Shown here: positions 26,985-37,319 of the stretch, piece by piece
Position numbering within the stretch: position 1 is the first letter of the stretch
How the letters are laid out: every line of letters starts with the position of its first letter
Assembly (NCBI RefSeq): GCF_020857975.1
Contig: NZ_JACWUO010000003.1
Location: forward strand, 62,001 to 126,000
Length of the DNA: 64,000 bases
Origin: Stenotrophomonas rhizophila
GTDB taxonomy: Bacteria; Pseudomonadota; Gammaproteobacteria; Xanthomonadales; Xanthomonadaceae
Reading direction: 5' to 3'
Program-made: the position numbers and the translations under genes
Notes under the pieces: model-generated
What the model was told of the DNA's origin: nothing
The model's database searches: none
The model's input: the letters and a program-made list of their open reading frames with translations, nothing else

Positions 26985-28649
26985 ATGTCCTCGCAATACA
27001 TCTACACCATGAACCGCGTCAGCAAGGTGGTCCCGCCCAAGCGGCAGATCATCAAGGACATCTCGCTGTCGTTCTTCCCCGGTGCCAAGATCGGCCTGCT
27101 GGGCCTGAACGGCTCGGGCAAGTCCACGGTGCTCAAGATCATGGCCGGCGTGGATACCGACTTCGAGGGCGAAGCCCGCCCGCAGGCCGGCATCAAGGTC
27201 GGCTACCTGGCCCAGGAACCGGAGCTGGACCCGACCAAGACCGTGCGCGAGTCGGTCGAGGAAGGCGTGGGCGAAGTGCTGCAGGCCCAAGCCGCGCTGG
27301 ATGCGGTGTACCTGGCCTATGCCGAGGAAGGCGCCGACTTCGACAAGCTGGCCAAGGAACAGGAGCGCCTGGAGGCGATCCTGGCCGCCGGCGACGCGCA
27401 CACCCTGGAAAACCAGCTGGACGTGGCCGCCGACGCGCTGCGCCTGCCGCCGTGGGAAGCGGTGGTCGGCACCCTGTCCGGTGGTGAAAAGCGCCGCGTG
27501 GCGCTGTGCCGCCTGCTGCTGCAGAAGCCGGACATGCTGCTGCTCGATGAACCGACCAACCACCTGGACGCCGAGTCGGTGGAATGGCTGGAACAGTACC
27601 TGGCGCGCTACACCGGCACCGTGGTGGCCGTCACCCATGACCGCTACTTCCTGGACAACGCCGCCGAGTGGATCCTGGAACTGGACCGCGGCCGCGGCAT
27701 TCCGTGGAAGGGCAACTACACCGACTGGCTGACCCAGAAGGACGACCGCCTGCGCCAGGAAGACAACCAGGAAAAGTCCCGCCAGAAGGCGATCCAGAAG
27801 GAACTGGAATGGTCGCGCCAGAACGCCAAGGGTGGCCGCACCAAGGGCAAGGCGCGTCTGGCCCGCCTGGAAGAACTGCAGTCGGTGGATTACCAGAAGC
27901 GCAACGAGACCAACGAAATCTTCATCCCGCCGGGCGAGCGCCTGGGCAATGCGGTGATGGAGTTCAAGAACGTCTCCAAGAAGTTCGGCGACCGCCTGCT
28001 GTTCGACGACCTGAACTTCCTGGTGCCCGGTGGCGCGATCGTGGGCATCATCGGCCCCAACGGCGCCGGCAAGTCGACCCTGTTCAAGATGATCACCGGC
28101 CAGGAAAAGCCCGATACCGGCGAGATCGTGGTCGGCCCGACGGTCAAGCTGTCCTACGTGGACCAGAGCCGCGACGCGCTGGAAGGCAACCACAACGTCT
28201 TCCAGGAAATCGCCGGCGGCCTGGACATCCTCAACATCAACGGCGTGGAGATCCAGTCGCGCGCCTACATCGGCCGCTTCAACTTCAAGGGCCAGGACCA
28301 GCAGAAGCTGGTCGGCTCGCTGTCCGGTGGTGAGCGCGGCCGCCTGCACATGGCCAAGACCCTGCTGCAGGGTGGCAACGTGCTGCTGCTCGATGAACCG
28401 TCCAACGATCTGGACATCGAAACCCTGCGCGCGCTGGAAGATGCGCTGCTGGAGTTCCCGGGCAACACCTTCGTGATTTCGCATGACCGCTGGTTCCTGG
28501 ATCGCATCGCCACCCACATCCTGGCGTTCGAAGGCAACTCGCACGTGGAGTTCTTCCAGGGCAACTACCGCGAGTACGAAGAGGACAAGCGCCGCCGCAT
28601 GGGCGACGACGCCGCACCCAAGCGCCTGCGCTTCAAGGCGCTGAAGTAA
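26985..28649 (+). CDS. ettA: Energy-dependent translational throttle protein EttA (ABC-F)
   Basis: EttA is a cytosolic ABC-F ATPase that binds the ribosomal E site and gates the first elongation steps according to energy charge. The 554-residue product starts MSSQYIYTMNRVSKVVPPKR, the family N terminus; an upstream ATG-like start at 26949 adds unrelated residues. Two ABC domains are intact: Walker A GLNGSGKS and GPNGAGKS, signatures LSGGEKRR and LSGGERGR, and LLLDEPTNHLD / LLLDEPSNDLD. The arm and the linker (RQEDNQEKSRQKAIQ, GRTKGKARLARLEEL) lie between them. GGAGACC precedes the ATG and an intrinsic terminator follows. Confidence 0.97.
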   Translation: MSSQYIYTMNRVSKVVPPKRQIIKDISLSFFPGAKIGLLGLNGSGKSTVLKIMAGVDTDFEGEARPQAGIKVGYLAQEPELDPTKTVRESVEEGVGEVLQAQAALDAVYLAYAEEGADFDKLAKEQERLEAILAAGDAHTLENQLDVAADALRLPPWEAVVGTLSGGEKRRVALCRLLLQKPDMLLLDEPTNHLDAESVEWLEQYLARYTGTVVAVTHDRYFLDNAAEWILELDRGRGIPWKGNYTDWLTQKDDRLRQEDNQEKSRQKAIQKELEWSRQNAKGGRTKGKARLARLEELQSVDYQKRNETNEIFIPPGERLGNAVMEFKNVSKKFGDRLLFDDLNFLVPGGAIVGIIGPNGAGKSTLFKMITGQEKPDTGEIVVGPTVKLSYVDQSRDALEGNHNVFQEIAGGLDILNINGVEIQSRAYIGRFNFKGQDQQKLVGSLSGGERGRLHMAKTLLQGGNVLLLDEPSNDLDIETLRALEDALLEFPGNTFVISHDRWFLDRIATHILAFEGNSHVEFFQGNYREYEEDKRRRMGDDAAPKRLRFKALK

Positions 28650-28655
28650 GAAGGG

Positions 28656-28689
28656 AAAAACGGCCGCGCCCTGCGCGGCCGTTTTTTTT
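28656..28689 (+). terminator. Intrinsic terminator of ettA
   Basis: Stem CGGCCGCG / CGCGGCCG with a CCCTG loop and eight T residues, beginning 7 bases after the ettA stop; an A-run precedes the stem. Confidence 0.95.
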
Positions 28690-28778
28690 GATGTCCGATT
28701 CGATCAGCGAAGAGCAGCGCCTCATTGCTATGGGCTGGGGCAGGTGTCCGGGACATCGTGTGGCGTGGCGGCAAGACC

Positions 28779-28801
28779 AGCCGCGCACGGCGCGGCTCTA
28801 C
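28779..28801 (-). repeat. Single SMAG/REP hairpin
   Basis: Read on the minus strand: GTAG-AGCCGCGC-CGT-GCGCGGCT, a perfect eight-base stem with a GTAG foot, in the ettA-permease gap. Confidence 0.8.
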
Positions 28802-28832
28802 GCGTTCTCCAGCCGAACCACACGATTCACCC

Positions 28833-28946
28833 GGGGAGGCCGACAGGCAGCCCCCGGAGGGACGCTCCAAAACATGGATGTTTTGGCGCAGCCTACACGG
28901 ACGTACTTGCGGCGTGTCCCGGAGCGGGGTTGCCTGTCGGCCTCCC
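28833..28946. repeat. 114-bp inverted-repeat element with internal hairpin
   Basis: The outer arms GGGGAGGCCGACAGGCAG (from 28833) and its inverse ending GTCGGCCTCCCC (to 28946) pair over 22 bases with one mismatch. Inside lies a perfect nine-base hairpin CCAAAACAT-GG-ATGTTTTGG (28867-28886) and an unpaired stretch ACACGGACGTACTTGCGGCG. There is no coding potential, so it looks like a small non-autonomous palindromic element rather than an insertion sequence. It sits 67 bases upstream of the permease gene. Confidence 0.75.
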
Positions 28947-29013
28947 CAGCACGTAGCGATCGAAACGCCGCCGCTCTCCTCTCCAGTGAATGGCCATTCC
29001 TTGGATACCTGCC

Positions 29014-30330
<1,317 letters not shown>

Positions 30331-30363
30331 CCGGGGAGTTGCGTGCCGACCGCCGGCCAGCAC

Positions 30364-31542
30364 CTACCGCTCGGCCGGCAACTGGAACACCTGGCGCAGA
30401 TAGGCCAGATAACCGGGGTCGTCGCACATGCTCTTGCCGGGCGAATCGCTGAGCTTGGCCACCGGCTGGCCGTTGCAGCGGACCATCTTGATCACGATGT
30501 TCAGCGGGGTCGGCCCCAGGTCGTTGGTGAGGTGCGTGCCCACCCCGAACGCCACCTGGCAGCGGCCGCGGAAATAGTCGAACAGCTGCATCACCTTTTC
30601 GATGTTCAAGCCATCGCTGAACACCAGCACCTTGCTGCGCGGGTCCACGCGGCGATCCTTGAAGTGGGCCAGCATGCGGTCGCCCCAGGCGAACGGGTCG
30701 CCCGAATCGTGGCGTACGCCGTCGAACAGCTTGCAGAAATACATGTCGAAATCACGCAGGAACGCGTCCAGCCCGACCACGTCGGACAAGGCGATGCCGA
30801 GATCGCCGCGGTACTCGCGCGCCCACGATTCCAGCGCGGCCACCTGCGAATCGCGCAGCCGCGGGCCCAGCGCCTGGAACGCCTGCAGGTACTCGTGGGC
30901 CATGGTGCCGTGCGGGGTCATGCCGTACAGGCGGGCGAAATGCACGTTGCTGGTGCCCACGAACTGCTCGCCCAGCGCGTCGCGCAGCAACGGCAGCATG
31001 CGCGCATGCCAGTGGCGCGAATAGCGGCGGCGGCTGCCGTAGTCGGCAATGCGGCACAGCTCGAAGCCGGGCGTATCGCGCAGCAGCGCGGTCTTGGCCT
31101 GCAGCCGGCGCTCGCCCTCGGCGAAATCGGCGGTGGTGGTGTTGCGGAACCAGACTTCGTTGATGATCGCCAGCAGCGGCACTTCGAACAGGATGGTGTG
31201 CAGCCACGGGCCGGTGATGTCCAGCTCGATCTCGCCGGGCACGCTGGCCGATGGCCGCAGCTGGATGTACTTGCGGTCCAGGTGGAACAGGCCGAGGAAA
31301 TCGGCGAAATCGGCTTTGACGAAACGCAGCCCGCGCATGTATTCCAGCTCGTCGGCGCTGAAGCGCAGCCGGCACAGGTGGTCGATTTCCTCGTTGATCT
31401 GGTCGATGTAGCGGGCCAGGTCGATGCCGGGGGTGCGGCACTTGAAACGGTACTGGACCTGGGCGCCGGGATGCTGGTGCAGCACCGCCTGCATCATGGT
31501 GAACTTGTACAGGTCGGTGTCGAGCAGGGATTGGATGATCAT
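30364..31542 (-). CDS. pncB: Nicotinate phosphoribosyltransferase PncB
   Basis: PncB converts nicotinate and PRPP to nicotinate mononucleotide in the NAD salvage pathway, coupled to ATP hydrolysis. The 392-residue product is full length with [20 protein letters not shown] at the N terminus, [22 protein letters not shown] near residue 215, [18 protein letters not shown] and [12 protein letters not shown]. The histidine in the GMTPHGT loop corresponds to the phosphorylated residue of the family. It converges with the permease and stands alone, with REP elements upstream. Confidence 0.97.
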   Translation of the reverse strand: MIIQSLLDTDLYKFTMMQAVLHQHPGAQVQYRFKCRTPGIDLARYIDQINEEIDHLCRLRFSADELEYMRGLRFVKADFADFLGLFHLDRKYIQLRPSASVPGEIELDITGPWLHTILFEVPLLAIINEVWFRNTTTADFAEGERRLQAKTALLRDTPGFELCRIADYGSRRRYSRHWHARMLPLLRDALGEQFVGTSNVHFARLYGMTPHGTMAHEYLQAFQALGPRLRDSQVAALESWAREYRGDLGIALSDVVGLDAFLRDFDMYFCKLFDGVRHDSGDPFAWGDRMLAHFKDRRVDPRSKVLVFSDGLNIEKVMQLFDYFRGRCQVAFGVGTHLTNDLGPTPLNIVIKMVRCNGQPVAKLSDSPGKSMCDDPGYLAYLRQVFQLPAER

Positions 31543-31596
31543 GGGGGATCCATGCGCGTGGGGGGTTGCGCAGTGGAAGTATGCGCCTGCGTGGAA

Positions 31597-31732
31597 GTAC
31601 CCACCAACGGTGGGTACCTACCGGGACGGCAATTCCGGGTAGGTATCGACCGTTGGTCGATACGGCCCGGCGACAGTCGGTGCCTGCCGGTGCGCCTGCC
31701 GGTACGCCTGCCGACCAACGGTCGGCAGCTAC
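31597..31732. repeat. Three GTAG-footed REP hairpins between pncB and the glycosyltransferase gene
   Basis: Minus-oriented element at 31597-31621 (stem GTACCCACC/GGTGGGTAC), plus-oriented at 31639-31663 (GTAG-GTATCGACC/GGTCGATAC) and minus-oriented at 31708-31732 (CTGCCGACC/GGTCGGCAG then CTAC). Loop AAC/GTT is shared, while stems differ by compensating changes. The third element's GTAG (CTAC at 31729-31732) contains the TAG stop of the adjacent glycosyltransferase gene. Confidence 0.85.
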
Positions 31733-32565
31733 CGCGCGCGCAGCAGTCGCGGTACCTGCGCCAACGCGTGGGCCCAGATCGCGGCCCACACCGCGCCCTG
31801 TAGCGGCAGGCTGCGCTGGCCGGCCTCGAACTTGCGGAAGTAGCGCCACAGGCCGCGGTGCTTGTGCCATTCCACGAAGAACGGCCGCGAGCGGCTGGAC
31901 ACCCCGCGCACATGCACCACCTGCAAATCGTTGGCAATGGCCACCTGGCCACCGGCCTGGCGCACGCGCCGGCACAGGTCCAGGTCCTCGGCATGCAGGC
32001 GGTAGCCGGCATCCCAACCGCCGATGCGGTCGAACAACGCGCGCGGCATCAGCAGCAGCGCACCGGACAACGCCGGTACCGGCTGCAGCGCCTGGCCGGG
32101 GTCGGCCGGGATCGCCAGCCGCGCGCCCTGCCCGGGCGAACGCAGCATCGCGCCGAAATCCGGATCGCGGCGGCGTACCGCGGCATCGGGCTGGCCCTGC
32201 TCGTCGACCTGCTCGACCCCGAGCAGGCAGTCGCCGAGGGCGACCGCGCGCTGGCACAGCTGGGCCAGCGTATCGCGCTGGACCAGCAGGTCCGGGTTGA
32301 TGAAGGCCAACCACGGCGAATGGCTGTCGGCCACGCCCTGGTTGTTGGCGGCGGCAAAACCGGGGTTGTCCGGGTTGGCGATGAAGCGCACGCGCGGGTC
32401 GGCGCTGGCATGGCGCTGCACGATCTCCAGGGTGGCATCGGTGGAGCCGTTGTCGACCACGCGGATTTCCGCCACGCCCTCGGCGGCGCGCAACCGGTCC
32501 AGGCAGCCTTCCAGCGTGCTGGCACTCTGGTAGCTGACGATGATCGCGGCAATGGCTGGGCTCAA
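31729..32565 (-). CDS. GT2-family glycosyltransferase
   Basis: A 278-residue GT-A fold glycosyltransferase of family 2. It begins LSPAIAAIIVSYQSASTLEGCL and shows the nucleotide-binding VVDNGSTDATLEIV near residue 40, the donor-site region WLAFINPDLLV (the DXD-like NPD), and a C-terminal HAEDLDLCRRVRQAGGQVA typical of rhamnosyl-type enzymes. The start is a TTG at 32565 overlapping the upstream stop (TTGA), since no in-frame ATG or GTG fits; the stop is a TAG inside a REP foot. The acceptor is unknown. It lies distal to the xps operon on the same strand. Confidence 0.85.
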   Translation of the reverse strand: MSPAIAAIIVSYQSASTLEGCLDRLRAAEGVAEIRVVDNGSTDATLEIVQRHASADPRVRFIANPDNPGFAAANNQGVADSHSPWLAFINPDLLVQRDTLAQLCQRAVALGDCLLGVEQVDEQGQPDAAVRRRDPDFGAMLRSPGQGARLAIPADPGQALQPVPALSGALLLMPRALFDRIGGWDAGYRLHAEDLDLCRRVRQAGGQVAIANDLQVVHVRGVSSRSRPFFVEWHKHRGLWRYFRKFEAGQRSLPLQGAVWAAIWAHALAQVPRLLRAR

Positions 32566-33422
32566 GCAGGTTGCTCCGGTGAGGCGGTGGCGGGCACGGC
32601 GAACAGATCGCCCTGCGACCGCGGCATTATCGCCTGCCGGTGCAACCGCTGCAGGGCCTGGCGCTGCTGCCGCAGCGGGTCGGCCATCAGGAACGCGGCC
32701 AGCCGCGGTTGCCAGCTCGGCCAGCGCGTGCCCAGCGCATCCAGGTCGCCCTCGTAGGCGCGCGCCTCCTCGGCCCGGGCCACGAAGGCGGTTTCGCACA
32801 GCGCATTGCGCCAGCCCAGCCCGGCCATGCGCAGGCTGAGGTCGACCAGGGCGGCATTCCACGAGCCGTAGCTGTGCATGTCCAGCCCACCGGCCTTGCG
32901 CCGCGCGTTGCCGCGCAGCAGCACCGCATGGGCCACCGCCGAGGGCAGCTCGGGATGCTGCGGCGGCAGCGCAGCGCAGGCCTGGGCCAGCGCGGCCAGG
33001 TCGTCGGGCAGCGGGTTGATCTCGCCCAGCCGTGGCCAGGCGGCGGTCTCGCCGCTGTTGCACCAGGGCGTGGCCGAGCCGATCGAGGCATCGCGGGCAA
33101 AACAGGCCTCCAGCTGCAGCAGCCAGCCCGGCGCAGGCACCGCATCGGGCGCCAGCACCACCACGTCGGCGCCGGCACAGGCGCGCAGCATTTCATCCAG
33201 GTGCGCCACCTCGCCGATGCCGCGCGCGCGCCGGGTGTACTCGGCACGCAACGGGGTCTGCGCCAGCCAGTGTTCGATCACCGCCTGCGCGCGCGGCCCA
33301 GCCTGGCCGTCATCGGCCAGCCACAGCGCGGTATCGGCGGGCGTGCCGGCATCGAGCGCGCCCAGGCAACGGTCCAGGGCGCTGTCGTCGACCCCGATCG
33401 GCAGCAACACGATCGTCCCCAT
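32562..33422 (-). CDS. Probable GT2-like glycosyltransferase, divergent
   Basis: The 286-residue product looks like a divergent GT-A glycosyltransferase: MGTIVLLPIGVDDSALDRCLGAL at the start, WLADDGQAGPRA in place of the usual VDNGS motif, and VVVLAPDAVPAPGWLLQLE, matching the DXD-region pattern of family 2 enzymes that end in P-GWL. The C-terminal half (HSYGSWNAALVDLSLRMAGLGWRNALCE) also fits. It overlaps the next glycosyltransferase by four bases, so the two act together. It begins 104 bases downstream of xpsD. Acceptor and donor sugars are unknown. Confidence 0.7.
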   Translation of the reverse strand: MGTIVLLPIGVDDSALDRCLGALDAGTPADTALWLADDGQAGPRAQAVIEHWLAQTPLRAEYTRRARGIGEVAHLDEMLRACAGADVVVLAPDAVPAPGWLLQLEACFARDASIGSATPWCNSGETAAWPRLGEINPLPDDLAALAQACAALPPQHPELPSAVAHAVLLRGNARRKAGGLDMHSYGSWNAALVDLSLRMAGLGWRNALCETAFVARAEEARAYEGDLDALGTRWPSWQPRLAAFLMADPLRQQRQALQRLHRQAIMPRSQGDLFAVPATASPEQPA

Positions 33423-33525
33423 CAGTCCCCCTGTGCGCGGCGGTCGGGCGGCGGCCCGGTCCAGCCGGCCGCCGTGTGCCCGCAGCGTAGCAGGCGCGGC
33501 CGGCGCCGGGGCGACACGCGGCGGC

Positions 33526-35733
33526 TCAACGCTTGCTCTTGCGTTCCGGGAATGGCTCCATCGCGCGGAAGCGGTTGCTGTACTCGTCGGTGAGGTCGCG
33601 CGATTCCTGGGCGTTGCGCACGATGGTGGGGGTCAGCAGCACGATCACTTCCGAGCGCCCGCTCTTCTGGGACTTGCTGCCGAACAGCGCGCCCAGCACC
33701 GGAATCTTGCTCAGCCCGGGCACGCCATTGGAGCCGCTCTCGGCGTTGTCGGTGATCAGCCCGGCCAGCATGATGGTGTCCCCGCTCTGCACCGCCGCCT
33801 CGGTGGAGATCTTGCGGGTGTTGATCGGCGGGTTGCAGGTGGTCTTGGTCGGGTCGCAGCCGGACGGGGTGGCGCCGGCCGAGCTGACTTCCTGCACGAT
33901 ATCCAGGAACACCACCCCGTCGCGGGTGATCCGCGGGCGCACCTTGAGGATCACGCCGGTGTCCAGGTACTGCACCTGGCTGTAAGTGTTGTCGCCGGTG
34001 CCGGGGGTGACCGAGACCGAGTTGATCGGGATCTTGGTGCCCACGTTGAGGGTGGCTTCGGCGTTGTTGCGCACGAATAGGGACGGGGACTGCAGCAGGC
34101 GCAGATTGGTGACCTTGTCCAGCGCGCTGACCACCGCGGCGGCGTTCTTGCCCAGGAAGGTCCAGCCGACGCCGGTGCCGCCGACCGTACCGGAAATGCT
34201 GCCCCAGATCGACCTGCCCAGCGCGCTGGGCAGGTCGATGCCGCTTTCGGTCTTGCCGGTGGTCACGGCCTGTTCGAAGAACCAGTTGACGCCATAGCTG
34301 AGGTCGCCGGTCAGCGCCACTTCGGCCACCTGCGCCTCGATATGCACCTGCATCGGCATCACGTCGAGCTTCTCGATCACCTCGCGGATCGAGCGCCAGG
34401 CCTGCGGGGTGGAGCGCACCAGCAGGGTGTTGGTTTCCTCCACCGCCGACACGCCGACGGTATCGCCCTGCACTTCCAGGCTGAAGCTGGCATTGCCGGA
34501 CTGGCGCTGCGGCAGGTTCAAGCTGCCGTTGCCCAGCCCGCCGCTGCCACTGCCGCCGGTGCCGCTGTTGTTGAGCGAGGTGCTGCCGCTGTCCAGATCC
34601 ATCTGCGAGCCGCCCGGGGCCAGCGCGCCGCTGCCACCGCCACTGCCGCGGCCGCCCCGGCTGTTTTCGTTGGCGAAGGCTTCGGCCAGGCGCTCGGCCA
34701 GGTCCTTGGCCTTGACGTAGCGCAGCTCATAGGAAAACAGGCGGGCGCTGCCGCCGGCGGTGTCGATGCGTTCCAGCCATTGCTGGATCTGGTCCAGGTA
34801 GCGCACCTGCGGGGTGATCACCAGCACCGCGTTGGCGTTCTCCAGCGGCAGGAAACGGAACATGCCGGCGCTGGGGGTCTTGCTGTCTTCGCCGAACACT
34901 TTTTCCAGATCGGCGGCGACCTGTTCGGCCTTGCCGGTCTGGATCGGGAACACGCCCACCGACATCCCCGACAGCCAGTCCACGTCGAAGATCTCCACCG
35001 TGCGCAGGTAGTTCTCCAGTTCGGTGCGGGTACCGCCCAGGGTGATCACGTTGCGCCCGCTGTCGACGTTGACGATCGCGTTCGGGCGCGCATACGGCTC
35101 GAGCACCTTCTTCATTTCGGTGGCCGAGATGAACTGCAGCGGCACCACGCGCACCTCGAAACCGCGTGCGCTGGACGCCGGCGCGGTGCTGGGGGCGACC
35201 GTGCCGGCCAGGGCCTGGTCGGCGGCGACGATGTTGTAGCGCCCGCCACTGTAGACCATGCGCGCGTTGTTCCAGCCCAGCACCATCTCCAGCAGGTTCA
35301 GCGCCTGCGCCGAGGACACCGGCTTGGGCGTGGCCAGGGTGACGGTGCCCTGCACGCCGGGGGCGATCACGTAGTTCTGCCCGAGCATGTCGCCCAGGAT
35401 CGCCTTGACCACCGCATGCACCGACTCGCCCTCGAAGTTGAAGGTGGCCTGGCCGCTGCCGGCCTGGGACAGCGACGGGGCCGCCGCCGCGGCGGCGCTG
35501 CGGTTGATCATGGTGCCGCTGCCGCGCCGGATCACCGCCTGCGGGGCGCCGCTGTCGGCCGGCGGCTCGGCGGCCACGCCGTCATGCGAGCCGTCGCCGG
35601 CCACCACCTGATGGCTGCCGTCGGTTGCCGCGTTGCGGCGTACTTCCGGTGCCGGCACCGTGGCGCAGCCCACCAGCAGGGCCACGGCGAGTGACAGGCA
35701 GAAATGACGCGGGGAGAAAAGACGCAGTGTCAT
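33526..35733 (-). CDS. xpsD: Type II secretion secretin XpsD (GspD)
   Basis: The secretin forms the outer-membrane pore of the type II system. The 735-residue product is a lipoprotein (LAVALLVGC, lipidated cysteine near residue 23), followed by a low-complexity linker and N-domains from about residue 95 (TFNFEGESVHAVVKAILGD). A Gly/Ser-rich insert of about 60 residues (GGRGSGGGSGALAPG onward) interrupts the N3 region. The secretin core ends in VPGLSKIPVLGALFGS and VLLTPTIVRN. The ATG at 35733 is chosen because it directly precedes the signal sequence. The lipid anchor removes the strict need for a pilotin such as GspS; none is encoded here. Last gene of the operon. Confidence 0.95.
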   Translation of the reverse strand: MTLRLFSPRHFCLSLAVALLVGCATVPAPEVRRNAATDGSHQVVAGDGSHDGVAAEPPADSGAPQAVIRRGSGTMINRSAAAAAAPSLSQAGSGQATFNFEGESVHAVVKAILGDMLGQNYVIAPGVQGTVTLATPKPVSSAQALNLLEMVLGWNNARMVYSGGRYNIVAADQALAGTVAPSTAPASSARGFEVRVVPLQFISATEMKKVLEPYARPNAIVNVDSGRNVITLGGTRTELENYLRTVEIFDVDWLSGMSVGVFPIQTGKAEQVAADLEKVFGEDSKTPSAGMFRFLPLENANAVLVITPQVRYLDQIQQWLERIDTAGGSARLFSYELRYVKAKDLAERLAEAFANENSRGGRGSGGGSGALAPGGSQMDLDSGSTSLNNSGTGGSGSGGLGNGSLNLPQRQSGNASFSLEVQGDTVGVSAVEETNTLLVRSTPQAWRSIREVIEKLDVMPMQVHIEAQVAEVALTGDLSYGVNWFFEQAVTTGKTESGIDLPSALGRSIWGSISGTVGGTGVGWTFLGKNAAAVVSALDKVTNLRLLQSPSLFVRNNAEATLNVGTKIPINSVSVTPGTGDNTYSQVQYLDTGVILKVRPRITRDGVVFLDIVQEVSSAGATPSGCDPTKTTCNPPINTRKISTEAAVQSGDTIMLAGLITDNAESGSNGVPGLSKIPVLGALFGSKSQKSGRSEVIVLLTPTIVRNAQESRDLTDEYSNRFRAMEPFPERKSKR

Positions 35734-35743
35734 GCTTTGCACT

Positions 35744-36529
35744 CTAGTTGTTTTTGCCGGAGCCGCCCGCGGGCGGTTGCTGCGACGGTTGCTGCTGTTG
35801 TTGCAGCTGCTGGCGGCGCGCCTGGATGCGCGCGCGGATGGCTTGCATCTGCTCGTCACTGGGGCCCTGGGCCGGGGCGGCCGGCGCCGCTGCGGGCGCA
35901 GGGCCGGCCGTGGCCATCGGTGGAGGAGTAGGCCGCGCGGCGGCCGGGGCGGGAACCGGCGGCGGCGGCGGCGCCACACCGGCGCCGGCCGGCGGTACCC
36001 GCGGGCCATTGGCGGTGTTGACCAGCACCGTCGGCGGCTCGCCGCCCTGCCCGTTGAATACGTTCAACGCCAGGGTCTGGGTGCCGCCCGGGCCGCTGAC
36101 CGTGGCGCTGCGCGGTGCCAGCGACAGCAGCTGCCAGCCGTTGACCGGCTCGCCATTGAGGCGCAGCCGCAGCGACTGCTTCTGGTCGGTGGTCAGGATC
36201 GCCATGCCGAACTCGCCGGTGAGCAGCACCCCGGTCAGGCTGACCGTGCTCGATGCGCCCGGCTCGCTGCCGCCCAGCAGGTACGGGCGCGGCTTGCGGT
36301 CTTCGGCGAACAACGGGCGCGCGCCGATCTCGGCATAGGCCTGGGCCGAGGCGATGCGTTCCGGTGCGGCCGGCGCCAGTACCGGCAGCGCCGCCACGCC
36401 GCGCGCGGTGCCGTCGGCGGCGGCGATCCGCCCGCCCAGCCCGAACAGGCTGGCCACCCAGATCGCGGCCGCCCACAGCACCACCACGCCCAGCCAGCCG
36501 CTGCGCAACGAGGCCAGTTCAATCTTCAT
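35744..36529 (-). CDS. xpsN: Type II secretion inner-membrane protein XpsN (GspC-like)
   Basis: XpsN is the Xanthomonas counterpart of GspC, linking the inner-membrane platform to the secretin. The 261-residue product has one membrane helix (about 10-33), an HR-like beta domain (about 80-170; STVSLTGVLLTGEFGMAIL, QSLRLRLNGEPVNGW) and a long Pro/Ala-rich then Gln-rich tail (QQQQQPSQQPP). It lacks a PDZ or coiled-coil domain. It overlaps xpsM by 11 bases and precedes xpsD by 10. Confidence 0.88.
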   Translation of the reverse strand: MKIELASLRSGWLGVVVLWAAAIWVASLFGLGGRIAAADGTARGVAALPVLAPAAPERIASAQAYAEIGARPLFAEDRKPRPYLLGGSEPGASSTVSLTGVLLTGEFGMAILTTDQKQSLRLRLNGEPVNGWQLLSLAPRSATVSGPGGTQTLALNVFNGQGGEPPTVLVNTANGPRVPPAGAGVAPPPPPVPAPAAARPTPPPMATAGPAPAAAPAAPAQGPSDEQMQAIRARIQARRQQLQQQQQPSQQPPAGGSGKNN

Positions 36530-37319
36530 GGCTGTCCTCCTCCCCGCCGCCGGCCGCGTCGGTGGCGGCGTCGGCGGCAGCATCGGCGGCGCGCGAGGCG
36601 TCGTCGTGGGTGGCCTGCGGGTCCGCCGGCACCGCCATCGCCGCGGCCGGGGCAAGCCCGGTGCCGGCCGGGGGGACCGGCGCGGCCAGGCCGGCCGGCG
36701 CCGCCGCGCTGGCGGCGTTGCCGTCGGCCAGTGCATCCGGCTGCAGGTACCCCACCAGTTCGAAGGACACATCCAGCCCGGTGCCGGCTTCATTGGGCGA
36801 TTGCTGGAAACGCTGCGCCAACAGGTTGAGATTGCCCACCAGCAGCCGTGGGCTGCCGGTTTCCAGGGTATGCAGCACCGCGGCCATTTCCGGCACGCCA
36901 CAGCGCAGCCGCACCTGCAACGCCACCCGCGGGAACGCCGCATCGGCGCGGGTGTCCTGCAGTGGCGAGCGGTTGCTGATCACGCAGCTGCGGTTGCCCG
37001 GGCTGGCCGAGGCGACCGCGTCCTGCAGGCGCGAGGACAATGCGGCGGCGGCCGATTCGGCGGTGGCTTCGCGCAGGAAGCCGGGGCGCTCGGCCAGGGC
37101 GCTGCGCACCTGCTGCAAGGCCTGTGCGACCTGGCCGCGCTGCTGCAGCTGGGCCTGCACGCGTTGCTGGCGCTCCTGCAAGGTGGCGATGTCGGCATTG
37201 ATCGCCTGCAGCGGCACGGTGAACCAGGGGTGCACCAGCACCAGGTAGGCCGCGGCGATCACCGCCAGCAGCAGCGCCAGCGCCAGCCAGCGGTCACGGC
37301 GTGTGGTCGGCACTGCCAT
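36519..37319 (-). CDS. xpsM: Type II secretion platform protein XpsM (GspM)
   Basis: A 266-residue bitopic inner-membrane protein that pairs with XpsL. One membrane segment lies at about 13-33 (ALALLLAVIAAAYLVLVHPW), followed by a coiled-coil region (NADIATLQERQQRVQAQLQQ) and a ferredoxin-like domain. The C-terminal ~70 residues are Ala/Pro-rich and probably disordered. The ATG at 37319 lies 26 bases inside xpsL and matches the GspM N terminus; longer in-frame starts have no family support. Confidence 0.9.
   Translation of the reverse strand: MAVPTTRRDRWLALALLLAVIAAAYLVLVHPWFTVPLQAINADIATLQERQQRVQAQLQQRGQVAQALQQVRSALAERPGFLREATAESAAAALSSRLQDAVASASPGNRSCVISNRSPLQDTRADAAFPRVALQVRLRCGVPEMAAVLHTLETGSPRLLVGNLNLLAQRFQQSPNEAGTGLDVSFELVGYLQPDALADGNAASAAAPAGLAAPVPPAGTGLAPAAAMAVPADPQATHDDASRAADAAADAATDAAGGGEEDSHED

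Noticed and set aside
32566..33063. Long N-terminal extension of the GT2 gene
   Set aside because: It overlaps the upstream glycosyltransferase in another frame and is Arg/Ala/Gly-rich; the TTGA overlap gives a better start.
35734..36009. N-terminal extension of xpsD
   Set aside because: The lipoprotein signal starts at the ATG at 35733; the upstream segment is the shadow of the xpsN tail.
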